Source: Loxodes magnus | Lineage: Eukaryota > Ciliophora > Karyorelictea > Loxodida > Loxodidae | Direction of reading: 5' to 3' | Assembly (NCBI GenBank): GCA_946699065.1 | Contig: CAMPDV010000089.1 | Location: forward strand, 186,001-250,000 | Length of the DNA: 64,000 nucleotides | In this document: piece by piece, positions 35,182-48,329 of the stretch | How the letters are laid out: every line of letters starts with the position of its first letter | Numbering within the stretch: the first letter of the stretch is position 1 | Position numbers and translations under genes: made by a program | Notes under the pieces: model-generated | Told to the model about the DNA's origin: nothing | The model's input: the letters and a program-made list of their open reading frames with translations, nothing else | Databases searched by the model: none

Positions 35182-37242
35182 ATGGCGTCAGGGAAAATAG
35201 AAATTATTAAAACTCTTAAGAAGCCTTAATATTTTGATAACAACTCCAAACTTGAAATTTTGTTGGTCAAGATTAAAAATGAAAAACGAGTAATCAGAAG
35301 ATACTGCTCAGAACGTTAAGAGGCACTTCAAGAAGCATTAGTTGAAGTAGAAAATTAGAAGACTTTATGTGACCTTGCAAGAGATCATTTCTGCTATATC
35401 TACCAATATTATTAATAAATCATTCCTGGGAGATTGCCTTTTTAACTGGATATTGTTATGGAATACTGCGAAAAAGGAGATTTACTAAGAGAAATTCACA
35501 AAAAGTTTGAAAGTTCTCAGTGTTATACTGAAGAAGAGCTTTGAGAGTGTTGATCACATTTAGTGTAAGCAGGAGTTTATATGCAATAGTTGAAAATCGC
35601 TCATAGAGATATCAAACCTGCTAACGTCTTCATCACCAAAAATCACTAATACAAGATTGGAGATTTTGATGCTACTACAAACTACAGCACATTACGATTT
35701 AATCGTAATTCAATAAAAGGCACCTAAAATTACTTATGCCCTATAAAATCCTATAATCTGATATTATGAAATAAAGGTGAGAAAGAAGATAAATTTCTTA
35801 ATTATGATGTTATAAAGTCGGACGTTTTTTCCCTAGGTAAAACTTTTGCAGATATGGCTCTATTGAATGTTCAAAAGCTCACTTTCAAGGATATAGAGAA
35901 AGAGATTAAAAACATTCTAAGTTCCGTCTGATAGAGATATTAGAGTCATAGGATCAACAGAGTGTTGGTTAATATGTTGCATATAGATCAGACACTTAGA
36001 AATGACTTCTACTAGCTAAGTGAAATGTTGAAGTTATATAGTCACTATTCATGCTCTGAGCAAGAAATTAATTCCTTAAAGCTATACTGAAATGATTCGA
36101 AATCTTCTGAAGAAGACAGAAGCAGAACAAGTATGGATAGTATTTTTTCTGACTCTATAAATGTCTAAAATATTCAAGAAGGAACTCCTTCAACTTGTTA
36201 AAATGAGCCAAAAGGAAAGCAAATTTAGGAAAATTAGAATCTTAAGGAAAACAAAACAGTAAATAATGAATAATAAATTCCGTAGTAAGAAGTTAATTTT
36301 AACATTCAATTTATACACACCATTGTATGGAACAAAAATAGAATTCGTTATTATGAGATAAACAATGATTAATACAGAGAAATTGTAACTGATTTCACTA
36401 TTCCATATCTTTCAAAGTCAATCCAAGATAATGGAAGCATATGAGTAGTAGGAGGAAAATCACCCGACGAATCTTAGACTCTTAAAACAGTATAGGTGGT
36501 AATTATAAATGGAGATAGAGTATAGGCACCTGATCTTCCTCAATCAAGAGCACATTCATCGCTAGTCATTTATAATAGATATCTATACTGTATAGGTGGC
36601 CTTTACAAAACATAGCAGTCAAGTGAGGATTAAATGATGAAATCGACATTCAAATTAAATCTAGAATAGGAATCCTAATGGTAAGAATTATCCAACATAA
36701 AAACAGCTAGGTCAGGAGCTGCATCAATAGTGTATAACGATAGTATACTTTTGATTGGAGGAATAACTGAAAATAGCCATTATTTGAAGAGCATTGAGAT
36801 ATACAATGATAAAGAAGATAAATGATAAGAACATATTTTTGAACTTCCTAAACCTCTATCAAATGTCTGTGCCTGAGGAGGAGATCAAATTATAGTGTTT
36901 GGAGGCTTGTATCACGATGGCGTTTAGAAGTGCTATGATAAAGGTATAAGATATATCGACAATCATGTCTAAATTTTTGAACTTCCAGAATCACTATGAT
37001 GCATACAAGCTCCTGTTAAACATTAAGATTTCTTATTCTCGTGGATAACTAACGAAAAGGGAAAAGATCATTTATATCGAATTAACATAAACAATTATCA
37101 GAGCAAACTTATATGTAGAGCGAAGGCAATCCTCGACTATCGTCAAGTAGAATTCATAAAGCAATTGCAAAAATAATTGGATTGGGATAAAAAGTCAATA
37201 AAAGGAGATCCCAATGGAAAGACAAACTGTCTTTTGTTTTGA
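35182..37242 (+). CDS. Protein kinase-kelch fusion, 686 aa
   Basis: An intron-free frame from ATG at 35182 (MASGKIEIIKTLKKPQ) to TGA at 37240; TAG at 37258 is the next candidate stop. Residues ~20-290 are a Ser/Thr kinase domain: MEYCEKGDLL hinge, HRDIKPANVFI catalytic loop, DVFSLGKTFADMALL helix F. Two key sites deviate: no glycine-rich loop is seen, and DFG reads DFD (KIGDFDATT). The region expected to hold the ATP-binding Lys reads RVIRRYC, so activity is uncertain. Residues ~375-660 form a kelch propeller (VVGGKSPDE, LYCIGGLYK, ILLIGGITEN, KWQEHIFELPKPL, IVFGGLYHDG). Conserved kelch Trp is spelled TGA. Unrelated to the TRIM-like genes apart from kelch repeats. A substrate-tethered signalling kinase or pseudokinase is plausible. 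Confidence 0.88.
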
Positions 37243-39797
37243 TTTGATATAAATAACTAGTTTAATTGAATAATTTGCATTCGTAAATTAACTTATCTCA
37301 ATAAGGTGTTATTACCTAGCTATAATCTATTTCTCTTATATAAGATATAATAATATGCTTCATAATATTACTAAAAATAGTAAAATTCTTAAAGCATTCT
37401 AACTTAATAATTAGCTGAGAATTGAGACTTAATTTATTAATAGAAATGAATAGATAAGAAATTTATGAGTTCTTTAGTTATTATACCATATTTTGAAATT
37501 AGCATTAAATTTTAATTAAGTTCCTTTCAGTTTTTTGTATGATATTGTGAACATTGCTTAGTCTTTTAGAGTAATATTATAATACATATTAAAGAATAAT
37601 TATAAAATTAATTTAAAATTAAATTAATTATTGGCATAAGCAAAATGCTTTAATTTGGCATTAAGATTTATCTTTTTTTCCTATCCAGATTTTTTAGTTT
37701 AATACCCTAAATAAGCTCCTTTCTTGATCACTCAACTTGCATTTAATTTTTATGGTAAATATCTTTAAATTTAAGATCTAGAATCTAAAAATTTCAAGCA
37801 TCTTAACGTTTATTTATCTCTCTTAATGTTTGTTTTGCTTGTTTTCATTTAAAAATACTGTAATATATTTGCTATTTATAATATAATTTAAATACTTTAT
37901 GTGATTTATTGCTACTAAAAATCTCAATACCTTATAAATGTTTAGTTTCTAATAATCCTAAAATAAGAATATGATTTCGTTAATATGTAAAAAAGAAGTT
38001 TAAATTAAGAAGTACTACACTAAAGAGACTATTACTATGTCTATAAGTCTGCTGTAGTATGATAATATACCTTTATTTTAATCAAAATGATTATAACTTT
38101 ATTAATTAAGTAAGAACTCATTTCAAAAGCAAATTCCTTTTGTGATATTATTTCTCAATTTCTTTAAGCTAAATTTATTAGCATCAATGCAGTTCTTTTA
38201 GTAATTTGTTTCTTATAAAGTTAATCATTTAGATTCATTTTGATCTGTAATCTTAACTAGAGGATTAATTACTTTTCTTTTATATCAGTTAATAGAAAAC
38301 TTGGTAATAGGAATAAATTTCTGAGTTGATATATCTGATGTTTATCTGTAAGCTATATAAATAGCATGATATAACACTTTGATCTAATATGATGATTAAT
38401 ATATTGCTTTAGTATCTTACAACTTATATTAATATATAAGGAAATAATTCAATTAGAGAAATACATGAGCATTAATATCTCAACTATAAATACTATTCTA
38501 AAGCTTATGAAGCTGGCTAATACTTGCTGAAATGTAATTATGTTTGATAAGAACTTACTAAATATATCCATGATTGGTATAGATAATTATATTTAAAACA
38601 TGTATTGTTATTAGTGTTTAAGAGTAAGTTATCCCATGCAAATCTGAAATAAAAAGCAACATGTAGAATAATGTAATTAAGTCTAAAATTATAACTATAA
38701 TTAGAGATTAGCTAATATTCTTTTTAGTTACTAGTTTATAGAAGTTTAAGCGAAGCATATTACTAAAAATATATGTATTTATTGTTCTTTATCGATTAGA
38801 AAATGTAATATATTACAACAGCTTTAAGATTATCAAGAAACTCATTAATTAACTAAAATCTGAGTAATTTCGAGCTTATTACTAGAGTTAATATTCTAGT
38901 TCAAATAAGAGTTTTCAACTTAGATATAATCTATCAGGAGAGTGATTTAAAGAGACATATTCTATAGTAAATTCAATTTCAAAAGTTGCAGATCTAAAAT
39001 AATCAGCGATAGTATCTCAATAATAAATCTCTATTTAGCTTTCAAAGCTTAAAAGTTAGTTAAAAATAGTAATAAATTAAGAGGAAAAAGTATTTTAGAT
39101 AGTTTATATTAGAATTATTTTAGACTAAATTACTTATTTTTAAGATTGAACTAAGTAAATATTAGATAATACCAACTGCTATTTTAAAAGAATTTAATAA
39201 TATCAATTATATTTAATTGGACTTAATAGTTTTCTATCTAAGATTTAAAAGGCTATTACCTTTCTCATGACTAAGATATATTATAAGGCTTTTAATCCTT
39301 GTTTCTAACTCTAATTTCTACATTATAAATAAAAGAAAGGCATTTATTAATAAAATGCTAGTTACATTAGTGAGGTTAGTACATACTAAGAATGATTAGC
39401 AATAAAAAAGAAATTTAATTTCTGAGTTCTAAAATCTAATGATTATTACATCAGAGCCAATTAATCTTTAAGCTATTTAGTCTAAATCTTATTAGAAATT
39501 CGCTCTAAATACTGTCTTAATTAGTCTCTTCAGTTTTTACTTATAGATAACTAACAAGTTTTGATTTTTGTATTAATCCTTGCAATCTAATAAATTTAAA
39601 ATATCAGCATTATAATAAATAAATCTGATAAGATGTGAAACATCTTATGCTTAGTTTAGTACCGCTAATAAAAGTTGTATCTAATAAACTTAAAAAGGAG
39701 TAATAGTATTAATTAGAAATATATTTCTAATTAATATTCCTCATAAATTTCTTTAGATGCTTGAGAATTTAATATAATATAATCCAATTCAATCAGT
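37243..39797. other. Intergenic, AT-rich
   Basis: Nothing recognised. Confidence 0.55.
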
Positions 39798-41003
39798 ATG
39801 GCTAATAGAACATAAACTAATCAAATAGTTCCATTTCCTATCTAATCCAAGGAAAATCAACCTCAATCTCCAATGGGATTTTAGTAGATACCTTATAACT
39901 AAATACCATAACCTTAGATGTAATATACCTAAATTTCCTATTCATAAGTACCATAGAATAATTAATAATAGCAGTATTATCCAATCTAAACGACATTATA
40001 AGAACCTAATATGAATTAGATCTAGCCAGCTTAAATATAAAACAGTCTACCATCTTACTAGCATTAAACTTTTCCTAGTTAATAAAATTTTCCTCAAAAC
40101 TAATAATATAACTCTTAATTGAACTAATAAGATACTAAAGACCAACAAGAAATCAGTGTTGAAGAAACAACATTTTAGAATTTAAAAAAAGATTCGTATA
40201 AGATTGTGGAAGTAGGTCACGCATAAAACGTTCCTGTGATATAAAATTAACCTAAAATAGAAATAACTGATTTGTAATAAAAGAAAAGAACTTTGATTTA
40301 ACGTATTGGAAAGCCTATAAGAAAAGGCATAAACCCAATATATAGATATAATTTTTGCATTTCGTCTTATAATGAAAAAAATGTTATTGTTGATGATATA
40401 AAACTTAAAACCATACCATAAAATATTTGCCTTAATATTCTCTTTGATTGCTATATTTATCTAGTTTATTGATTGTTATGAAATGCTAGAGTAGGCTTAA
40501 GCAATTGTAAGAAAAATAATAAAAAAGCATAAGGTTTTGGCATATTACTTTTAGTATCCTTCATTTTTCTTAGTCTTTTTTTGATTCCAGGTTTAAGTAT
40601 TGCAAAGTTGACGGTTCATTCCTTTTTCACTTTCTACTGAATAATTGGAGTTATTTGTCGTTCAATGAACAAAAGTAAGATATCTGAATAATTAATGTGA
40701 TAAAATGCTTTATATATACCTGAGTGTGATAAAAAGAAGGTTATTGGCAATTATACAAATGAATGAATGGAAGTCTCAGAAACTACCTGAAGCATCTTAT
40801 AAGGCAAGATTTCGAACTAGTAAATAATTTTGAATTTCAAAATAATAACATAAAAACGTGCTTGTACGGAAATTCTTCTATACAGTGATGACTGGCTTAA
40901 GGAAGTAAAAATACTTTCTTCGTTTTGCTGGTTGTTTGTAGGATATACTGCCTTAGTTATATTTACAGCTGTTTTGGTAAATAACTACGCTTTGGCTTCT
41001 TAA
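39798..41003 (+). CDS. Gln/Pro-rich N-terminus, multi-pass membrane protein, 401 aa
   Basis: A single frame from ATG at 39798 (MANRTQTNQIVPFPIQS) to TAA at 41001 (TGA at 41019 if TAA is Gln). The first ~120 residues are Gln/Pro/Asn/Tyr-rich low complexity, largely built of TAA/TAG Gln codons. Residues ~185-400 carry hydrophobic segments (NICLNILFDCYIYLVYWLLW, GFGILLLVSFIFLSLFLIPG, FFTFYWIIGVI, SSFCWLFVGYTALVIFTAVL), giving about four membrane helices with charged loops between. No family recognised. Frame arithmetic and balanced loop composition support it as real. Probably an endomembrane or plasma-membrane protein with a cytosolic disordered tail. Confidence 0.65.
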
Positions 41004-42016
41004 TAATTTATAATTTAATGAATATAAGAATTTCTATTTATCTTTTATCTTTTCTATTAATACCAGATTCACTTTCTCCATACTTTACTCTAATAAATTT
41101 AACTGTATAAATGCGTGATTTTTATTAGTTACCTGCTAATTATATCTAAACAATACACAAATCATTAGTTACTTCCTTCTTCACATGTTGATAATTATAA
41201 AAGTTGAATATTTTATATGTGCTCTTTTTATTTAATATATGGAAAGATATTTTCGCTATACTTAATATAGAGAAATAGCTCAGTATTAAATAACAGTCTT
41301 AAAGCTTATACAATAATTATTAAAATACTTAAATACGTATATTGATAGAAAGTGAAGAAAACTAATAAGAATATAATTGATTAATCTGCTAGTTAGACAA
41401 ATAGCTTTATTAAACTATGACTTGATGATCTATTATGTACAGATGCTTCAACATTTAACTTAAATAAAAAGCAGCGAGACAAATTAAAAAATATAGAGAT
41501 CAATTGTTAATAATAAGCTTATCAATTGCAAAGATCTTTTATCTTTCTAATATAATTAAGCTATCATTAAATAAGAAAATAAGAATGATTAGCTAACTTT
41601 AATTTTCTCTTATAACATAAAATAAATTAAGAAGTACTAATATATCACACGTATATAATGTTTAAGCATCTTAATAAATTTTTTTTTCTTTTAGACGGTT
41701 TTATTTGTAGATTTATCCACCCCTTTTTTTCTTTTTATTGTTAATAATATTTTTCTACTAAAGTTTAAGTATTAATGCTGTTAAATTTCAAAAATTCAGT
41801 ATACTAGTCAAAGACTAATTCTTGACATGCAGTTCTTTGCTAATTGTGTTAGACGAAAAAATCTTACTCTGAGTTAACTAGTTTTGCATCTTAAGTACTT
41901 ACCTTAATTATATCAGCATAGTATATGAGAATGGCATCCAAATGCTCTAATCTATCTCTTGAAAACTTGTAAGTTATCAATTTGGTTTAAAATTTTAACT
42001 AATTAAGCTATTTAAA
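41004..42016. other. Intergenic, AT-rich
   Basis: Nothing recognised. Confidence 0.6.
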
Positions 42017-43762
42017 ATGTAAAGACTAGAAACTGCACTTTCAATTCTGAAATAAACGAAGCCAAATAATAGAAGTGAAGCCTAAATAAGGTCTATTTAT
42101 GAATGCTTGAAAAACGTGAAATTTTTTAAAGAATTGGAGGAGGAGTATGCATTAGAGTGCTGTGCTAGAATATACTTAGAAGACTTTAAGAAAGACTAGT
42201 TGATATTCCAATACATGGATGAAGGATTTACTTTTTATATTATACTTCAAGGTAGTGTTGGAATACTTGTTCCTAGGGATGTTAAACTAGCTTAAGAGCA
42301 TTTCTATTAATATGAAAAGAAACTTAAAAAGAAGTCAAACAACTAGAATGTCTAAAATCCTTGTAGTATTATTCAATTCTATGAGTGTGTTGTATTGTAA
42401 GCTGGTGCTAGTTTTGGGGAAATTGCATTGATAAAGAAAAAGAAGAGATAGGCGGGTGTAGTGGCTAAAGATGATTGTAGTATGGCAGTGTTAAGTAAAT
42501 ATGACTATAACGAAGTATTAGCCAAAATAGAAAATCAGAAAATTGAAAGAACAATTGATTTCTTTGCTAGTATCAAATTCTTCTAGCACTGAGCAAGACC
42601 AAGACTATTTGAATTGAGCTACTTCTTTCAGATAAAATCTTTTAGGAAGTTATAAGTAGTTTTTGACCAAGGAGAACAACCATATCAAATCTATTTCGTG
42701 AAAGAGGGAGAATTTCATCTATTCAAGAATAGAGAAAAGAACCTGCCTAAAATATAGCTTGCTATTGTAGGGTAACATGATATAATTGGTATTGAAGATA
42801 TAATATAAAATAGAGCATAAAGATCATATACTTGTAAATGTCACTCTGAAAATGGGAAGCTATACTCTATCTCAATTACTGATTTTTAAAACAGGATAGA
42901 TGAGCTAACTATCAATAAAATGAAAACGCATGTTTACTTTATAGAAAAATTTAGAGAAAGAGGTTCGGATAAAGGGAAAGAAAAAGAAATTAAGATAATA
43001 GCTAACAAAACTTAGGAAGATGTTAGCTTTTATATATAAAGTTCCACAGTCACTGATGTAAACAAGAAAATGTTCTCTAAGGAGTGTAAAAGTTCGACTC
43101 GTTAAAAGACAAACTAACTAATTAAGAGACTGCAATTTCAACTAAAAGAAAGAGATATGAACCAAGATAGAAATAAGAGATCTTATTTAAGGTATTAAGA
43201 ATAAATCTATTCAAACAAGTGAGATACTTAAAAAGGAAATGCTAGTTAAACTCCTACTAAATAAAAACAAACCAATTAAATAAGTTTACCTAAGATATCT
43301 GAAATATAAGTGATGAAAAGAAGAGTATTGAGCTCACTGATATAGAGTTTAGCTAAAGATAATACATAATCTGTTTAATTATAATCTCTTAATAGAGTAG
43401 AAACACTATATTCAACACCTCAAAAAAAGCAGACTAGAAAATGTGCTTGTAATCACTCAGATAACCTCAATTCGATTACCCCATAATATTAGAACAGTTA
43501 TTGATCTAATTGTACTAATTTTTAGAAAATAGGCAAAGAATAAATGCCAAAGAGCTTTTTAACAGTAAATAAGTTAAAGCTAGAACAATTTACAGACTTT
43601 CAATTAAAAACTGACCGTGAAAGATATTAAGTTTGACATTCTAATAAGATAGGAAATATCACCTTAGATAGAAAAAGAAATTATAACTTCTATCACCGTT
43701 AAAGACTTCTGACGAATACTTTTGATGACTTGAGATAGCCGAATTCATTTTAAGAATATTGA
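42017..43762 (+). CDS. Tandem cyclic-nucleotide-binding-domain protein, ~581 aa
   Basis: ATG at 42017 (MQRLETALSILKQTKPNNRS) opens an intron-free frame. Residues ~28-180 are a cNMP-binding domain (SIYECLKNVKFFKEL, GFTFYIILQGSVGI, SFGEIALIKKKKRQAG phosphate-binding cassette). Residues ~185-300 are a second domain (FFASIKFFQHW, YQIYFVKEGEF, IIGIEDII) with a degenerate cassette. The last ~280 residues are Ser/Lys/Gln-rich and probably disordered. Such proteins sense cAMP or cGMP; this is not a kinase subunit fusion, though a free regulatory-subunit-like role is possible. The stop is ambiguous: TGA at 43760 (used here) or TAA at 43790, both in frame. Internal TGA codons read as Trp (HWARP, QVWHS). 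Confidence 0.85.
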
Positions 43763-43972
43763 GATTCTTAAGATAAGGCTAAATTACTATAAATATACAC
43801 TTAATTGTCAATACTTATAATCTTTTAACTCTTATAAATAATAATCATTTTCCATAAGTTGAACGTATTTCCTCAATAAATTGATATATTTTATGGTAAG
43901 CATAATAAGCAAATATATAAGCTTTTATAAGTTAGCTTTAATTTAGAATCCTATATAAGGTAGGGAATATAA

Positions 43973-44795
43973 ATGTAAGGAAAGAGTAAAAAACCAAAAA
44001 AGGAAAAAAAATAGACAGGAAAAAAGAGAATAATAGAGACTGATTCGCCTCCTGACCAAGAGCCAGCAATCCAAGCTAATGAGAACTATAATATCCCTCC
44101 TATTTAGGAGATTGTTATGTAAGATATCGAAAATACATAAAATCAAGAAATGGAAATAGTTAATAATGAAAATTAGTTACAATAATAAGAAGAGATTAAA
44201 GAGTCTAGTAATCAGGTAGTTAATTAGTAATATTAAGATATGGAGATAGAATAAGTTTAGAATAATGTCTTGGAATAAAAAACAGAATCTGAAAATAATG
44301 CTGTGAAGGAAGATAGATTTATAGAATACGATATCGTTTTTTAGCCTAATAAAAAAAAACTGACTTTTCTTCATTTTCCATTGAGACCAAATTATCGACC
44401 TTACGCAGATTTAGGAGAGATTAAGCAAGTCAATCGAAGGGAAGATATGTTAGAGTTACAGTACAACCTTCAAAAGAATGAAAATTTTGATAAAGACTAA
44501 GCTGAATTTAAAATAGAAAGTTTTTCATTCAAATCTCGTTTAGTGGAATAAGATTAGAGATACATGGTTGGATATATTAAATTTGAAAAATTATACATGC
44601 ATCCGATAAATGAATTCCTGCAAATGAGACCTAATTTTTCATACATTTCGGAACAGTAAAAACAAGAAGTAACAAGTCAATTATAAATATCTTCTACAGG
44701 TGATTTCTAATATAGAAAATGAGGAAATTCTTGAAAGAATATTTTTAGATGAAGAGGAAACTGAAAGTAAAAACCTATAAGAACATCTTAATTGA
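43973..44795 (+). CDS. RPC5: RNA polymerase III subunit RPC5 (Rpc37/POLR3E-like)
   Basis: ATG at 43973 (MQGKSKKPKKEKKQTG), a 16-nt intron (44700-44715, GTGATTTCTAATATAG), TGA at 44793; 268 aa and in frame after splicing. After a ~110-residue Gln/Glu-rich leader comes the family core: YDIVFQPNKKKLTFLHFPLR, RPYADLGEIKQVNRREDMLE, YNLQKNENFDKDQAE, YMVGYIKFEKLYMHPINEFL, QMRPNFSYI. These match the dimerisation region of Rpc37/RPC5, which pairs with Rpc53/RPC4 in the TFIIF-like arm of Pol III and acts in initiation and termination. The metazoan C-terminal extension is absent, so it is closer to yeast Rpc37 in length. Unspliced reading would change the C-terminus, so the intron is well supported. Confidence 0.82.
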
Positions 44796-45059
44796 TAAAA
44801 TTTAAAGCTATTTAAAATAAAATTTATATGCTAAAGGTGTATTATTTTAGCTATCGTTTTTATTGATTCTTTTTAGAAACAAAAGATTCAAGGTAAAGTT
44901 AAATTTGGAACTTCATCGTATAATATAGTTGTTTACTTTTAATCTTAATTTATTTAATTTTATTTAAGGTTCATTTATCTTATTATATTTTTAATTTAAA
45001 TTCTTATTTTTCTTTTTTAACTATTTAAATTAAGGACAATTCTAAATTTTTTGGGAAAG
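44796..45059. other. Intergenic between convergent genes
   Basis: Short AT-rich gap between the convergent RPC5 and the minus-strand gene at 45060. Nothing recognised. Confidence 0.6.
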
Positions 45060-45840
45060 TTAATCTTTTTCTGCGATATTTATCTGAATAATCTCTTTAA
45101 TGGATATAATGGGTATTTTCTGTATTTCATTTTCTGAAAGAAAAGTTTTCGATTTGTAATAAATGCAATTTTCATGGCCAAATATTTCAAAATCCTTACA
45201 GGCAGATATAACCATACGTTAATTTTCTTATAGATCTTGAGTCTATCTTGGAACCTCTAAATTTTAATAGTTCAATCATATATTTCAAATTTTTTCTCAC
45301 CTTTCTTTTGATTATTGAACTATTTAAATTTTGATGATTTTACGGCATTAATTAAAAAATCCCCTTTCCTAAGTTATGAGTAATCTGCAAATAGTGAAAA
45401 TATAACTACCTTGGTTAAAAATATAATCATGACTAACAAAAGCCATAGAATTTCTACTCAAGTAAGTTTAAGTTAAAGACCTAATAATTATATATCAATT
45501 TAATCTTTTTCCCTCTTTATAGTTGGAAGAAGTCTTATCATCTTTCTAAAATCTAAAAAGTATTACAAGAAATATTTCCTTACAATATAGTAACTAATGC
45601 TTCATTAATTAATATAAAATTTCCTTAATTTCATGAAATTTGATCTTAGTTTATAGCTTAAATTTAATTCTTAGCATATTCTCATAGTTACCAATATTTT
45701 GATGTATCGTAAATCATATTTTTTGCTCATAAATCCTCAGATTACATATTCCCACCTTCATTCTTCAGGTATATATAGAGCCACCTTAGACTTTAAATTG
45801 ATAACTCCTACGCTTAAGAACTTATTTTAGAACATTTCAT
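45060..45840 (-). CDS. Hypothetical protein, about 254 aa
   Basis: ATG at 45840 (MKCSKISSQAQELSIQSLRW) reads SLRWLYIYLKNEGGN, DLWAKNMIYDTSKYWQLWEY, ERWQDFFQLQRGKKIKL and onward with balanced composition. Near 45240 the coding frame moves by one to DFEIFGHENCIYYKSKTFLS and ENEIQKIPIISIKEII, ending near TAA at 45062-45060. A GT-AG segment of 19 nt near 45236-45254 would fix the frame, but it is longer than the other introns, so the junction is uncertain. No domain is recognised. Function unknown. Confidence 0.5.
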
Positions 45841-46059
45841 TATGAAATAGCTATCTTTTACTCCAAATAATAAAATTGATTATTTTTTTAATTTTCTTAA
45901 ATATCAGTAACAACAAAAATTAGTCTGCATAATTTAACTAAGTGCTTTATAAACAGGTTCTTTTTAGTTCCTTTGCGAATACTTAATTATCAATTTCTCA
46001 ATCTTTAGTTTATTTTATATAACTTAGGATAAACTTGAAAAATGGTTTAAATACTTGTT
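45841..46059. other. Intergenic between divergent genes
   Basis: Short gap between divergently transcribed hypothetical genes; probably holds both promoters, but no motif can be named. Confidence 0.4.
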
Positions 46060-47096
46060 ATGAGAAATTTATGTACAGTATCATCGACTTTAATGTGATG
46101 TATGTAATTGAATTGTCTTTACTATATTAAGGATTACAATGTTGTAAGATACTTTATTATAAATAATAAATACTTTGTAAGGTTTGCTTTAAAGAGTCAA
46201 TTACTTAAAGAATTATTGCTGGAAATAAATTTAAGTCTTACTGAATAAGATTGTATGGATTGTTGAACGTAATTATAAAAAATCAGAATTAAATTAAATT
46301 AAATCATTGTTATCAATGCAAAAAAAATCCTCCGTAGGAGTTTCTAGCAAATCCAGAGTTTGTTTCAATACTATGATAGTCATTTATTATCTATCTTTTG
46401 GCTGAACTTTTATGTCCGACTATTTTAGGTTTGCTTGGGATAGGTAATGGAGATTATGCTGTATACTTGAGTTACTATAAAAGAGTATTCTTTAAACTTT
46501 CAGACATTCGTTCGTTTTAGTTTATCGCTTGTAGAATTTGGCTTTTTTCTAATTAAGAAGACTATGAAATTGTTCTAAATCCCTGTGAAGTTGATCTTTT
46601 AACTTAAATAGGTGTATTTTGTCTGTTAGGATAATCCCTGTAAAAATTAACGTTGTTATTTGCTGTATGATACTGATTGAAATCGATATCCTTTTCAGGA
46701 CGGTTTCATATTAAATTTGCAGATCTACCATGATGCATTTTCCTAATACCTGGTTCAGGTGTTCTATACTAAAGTGAATTTTCATAGCACATTATTCTAC
46801 TACCAGAAGAAGTTTTCGCAAGTTTCTACACTATTATATCTTAAGCTGCCTTGCTTAGAATAATAGGATCTCTTGATCTTATAGATTTAGTGTTATTAGC
46901 CATTATTTATATAATTTCGTTATTTTAATTCATCTACTGTTTTGCTTTTTCCTTAACTAAATTATTCTAAGAGTAACCGTTACAATCTGATGAACGAAGT
47001 GACAGAAGAATATAACTGTATTGCTTGATAGATATTAATAAGTAGTTGAATAGTAAGAAATTTATTAGGCATCTAGGTAGTTTCTATAATATTTGA
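46060..47096 (+). CDS. Hypothetical multi-pass membrane protein, ~339 aa
   Basis: ATG at 46060 (MRNLCTVSSTLMWCMQLN) reads to a 17-nt intron at 46340-46356 (GTTTCTAGCAAATCCAG). The downstream frame continues as hydrophobic segments alternating with charged loops: SILWQSFIIYLLAELLCPTI, KLSDIRSFQFIACRIWLFS, NPCEVDLLTQIGVFCLLGQS, SLDLIDLVLLAIIYIISLFQ, to TGA at 47094. Total length minus 17 is divisible by three. Two other frames are also open, but this one has the best third-position bias. About five or six membrane helices; no family recognised. Confidence 0.5.
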
Positions 47097-48329
47097 ATTA
47101 AGAAGCACAATAAAAAACATTTATAAGAGACTTTAATATTGCCTTGGTATTTCTTTTACCCTCAAACCAAAAATTTTAATTGGCCTAAAAATAAAATAAG
47201 AAGCATTACGGTTTTCATATAGACAATAAATATTTTTATTCTAATAAAAAGAAATTAATCAAACACATGAATTTTCCTTTTTTATTACTAATTCTCATAA
47301 TTCATAATATCATATTTCATAGACTAACTCTCCAACTTTTATTCCCATTCCTCAGTAAATTTCGCTAGTATCAACTTTCTTACTTAATTAACCATTCTTT
47401 TTTGAAAATTTCATTGTTTAACCTAATTTTACATCTTTAGCTTTACTCTTAGAATGAATTAGCAATCAATTTATACTATTATTGATGCAATTTATATAAA
47501 TAAAGTATCATTAATCTTGCCTTATATGAATATCTAAACCATAATATAGTAATTAGAGCCTATTATTTTACGCAAGGGCCTCTCTCTATTAAATCAAAAG
47601 ATAAAATTCCTAACTGCAAAATATAGAAAAGAGAGTATTCTAATAGCATTAATAATCACAAAAGTTATGTTTATAAAGGCTAAGAGTATATAATAGATAA
47701 GTAAGAAATGATTCTCATTTATGCTAATTAGATTTATATGTTCTTCCCTCTCTTTATATTAAAAACCAATGAACCTTATATTAGAAGAAGTTAATTGTAA
47801 GTAGGATATAGATACATCTAATGCTTCAAATCTATAAGTTAAAATAGTCAATTTATAATTATGCCAAATCAGGTATGATAGAGAAGCCAGTTGTATTGAT
47901 ATAATTTATTAAAATGAAGTGAGATTTATATAGAAATCTAAATTAGAAGCAACCTCTGTGATGCTTAAATAAAAATATATAAAACTATTTATGCTTCATG
48001 ATTGATTTCCTAAAATAGAAGGATTAAAATTAAGCCTAAGAAATAATAATGAGCTATAGAAACATTAAGATCATATTAATAGCCAAGTCAACATAAAAGT
48101 AGACTATGATTAAATTTTGTTGATATGATAATCATTCATATGTCAAATTTCTCATCTATAGATATTTTTAATAATAAACTAAATAAAGCTATTAAAAATA
48201 CTAATATGGTAAATATAATAAAAGTAGAAAAATTATAATATAATAAAGGATTTTTGAGTAATAAAGTAATATTTATAGAAAACACTTCAATTAATAATTA
48301 TTAATACCAGCATTAAAAAGACTTTTAAA
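47097..48329. other. Intergenic, AT-rich
   Basis: Nothing recognised. Confidence 0.6.

Noticed and set aside
43943-44374. Minus-strand hydrophobic ORFs
   Set aside because: Antisense to the Gln/Lys-rich leader of RPC5.
46316-46445. Alternative start MQKKSSVGVSS for the membrane protein gene at 46060
   Set aside because: It needs a different frame before the intron; the chosen frame has better codon periodicity and exact length arithmetic, though the choice is not certain.
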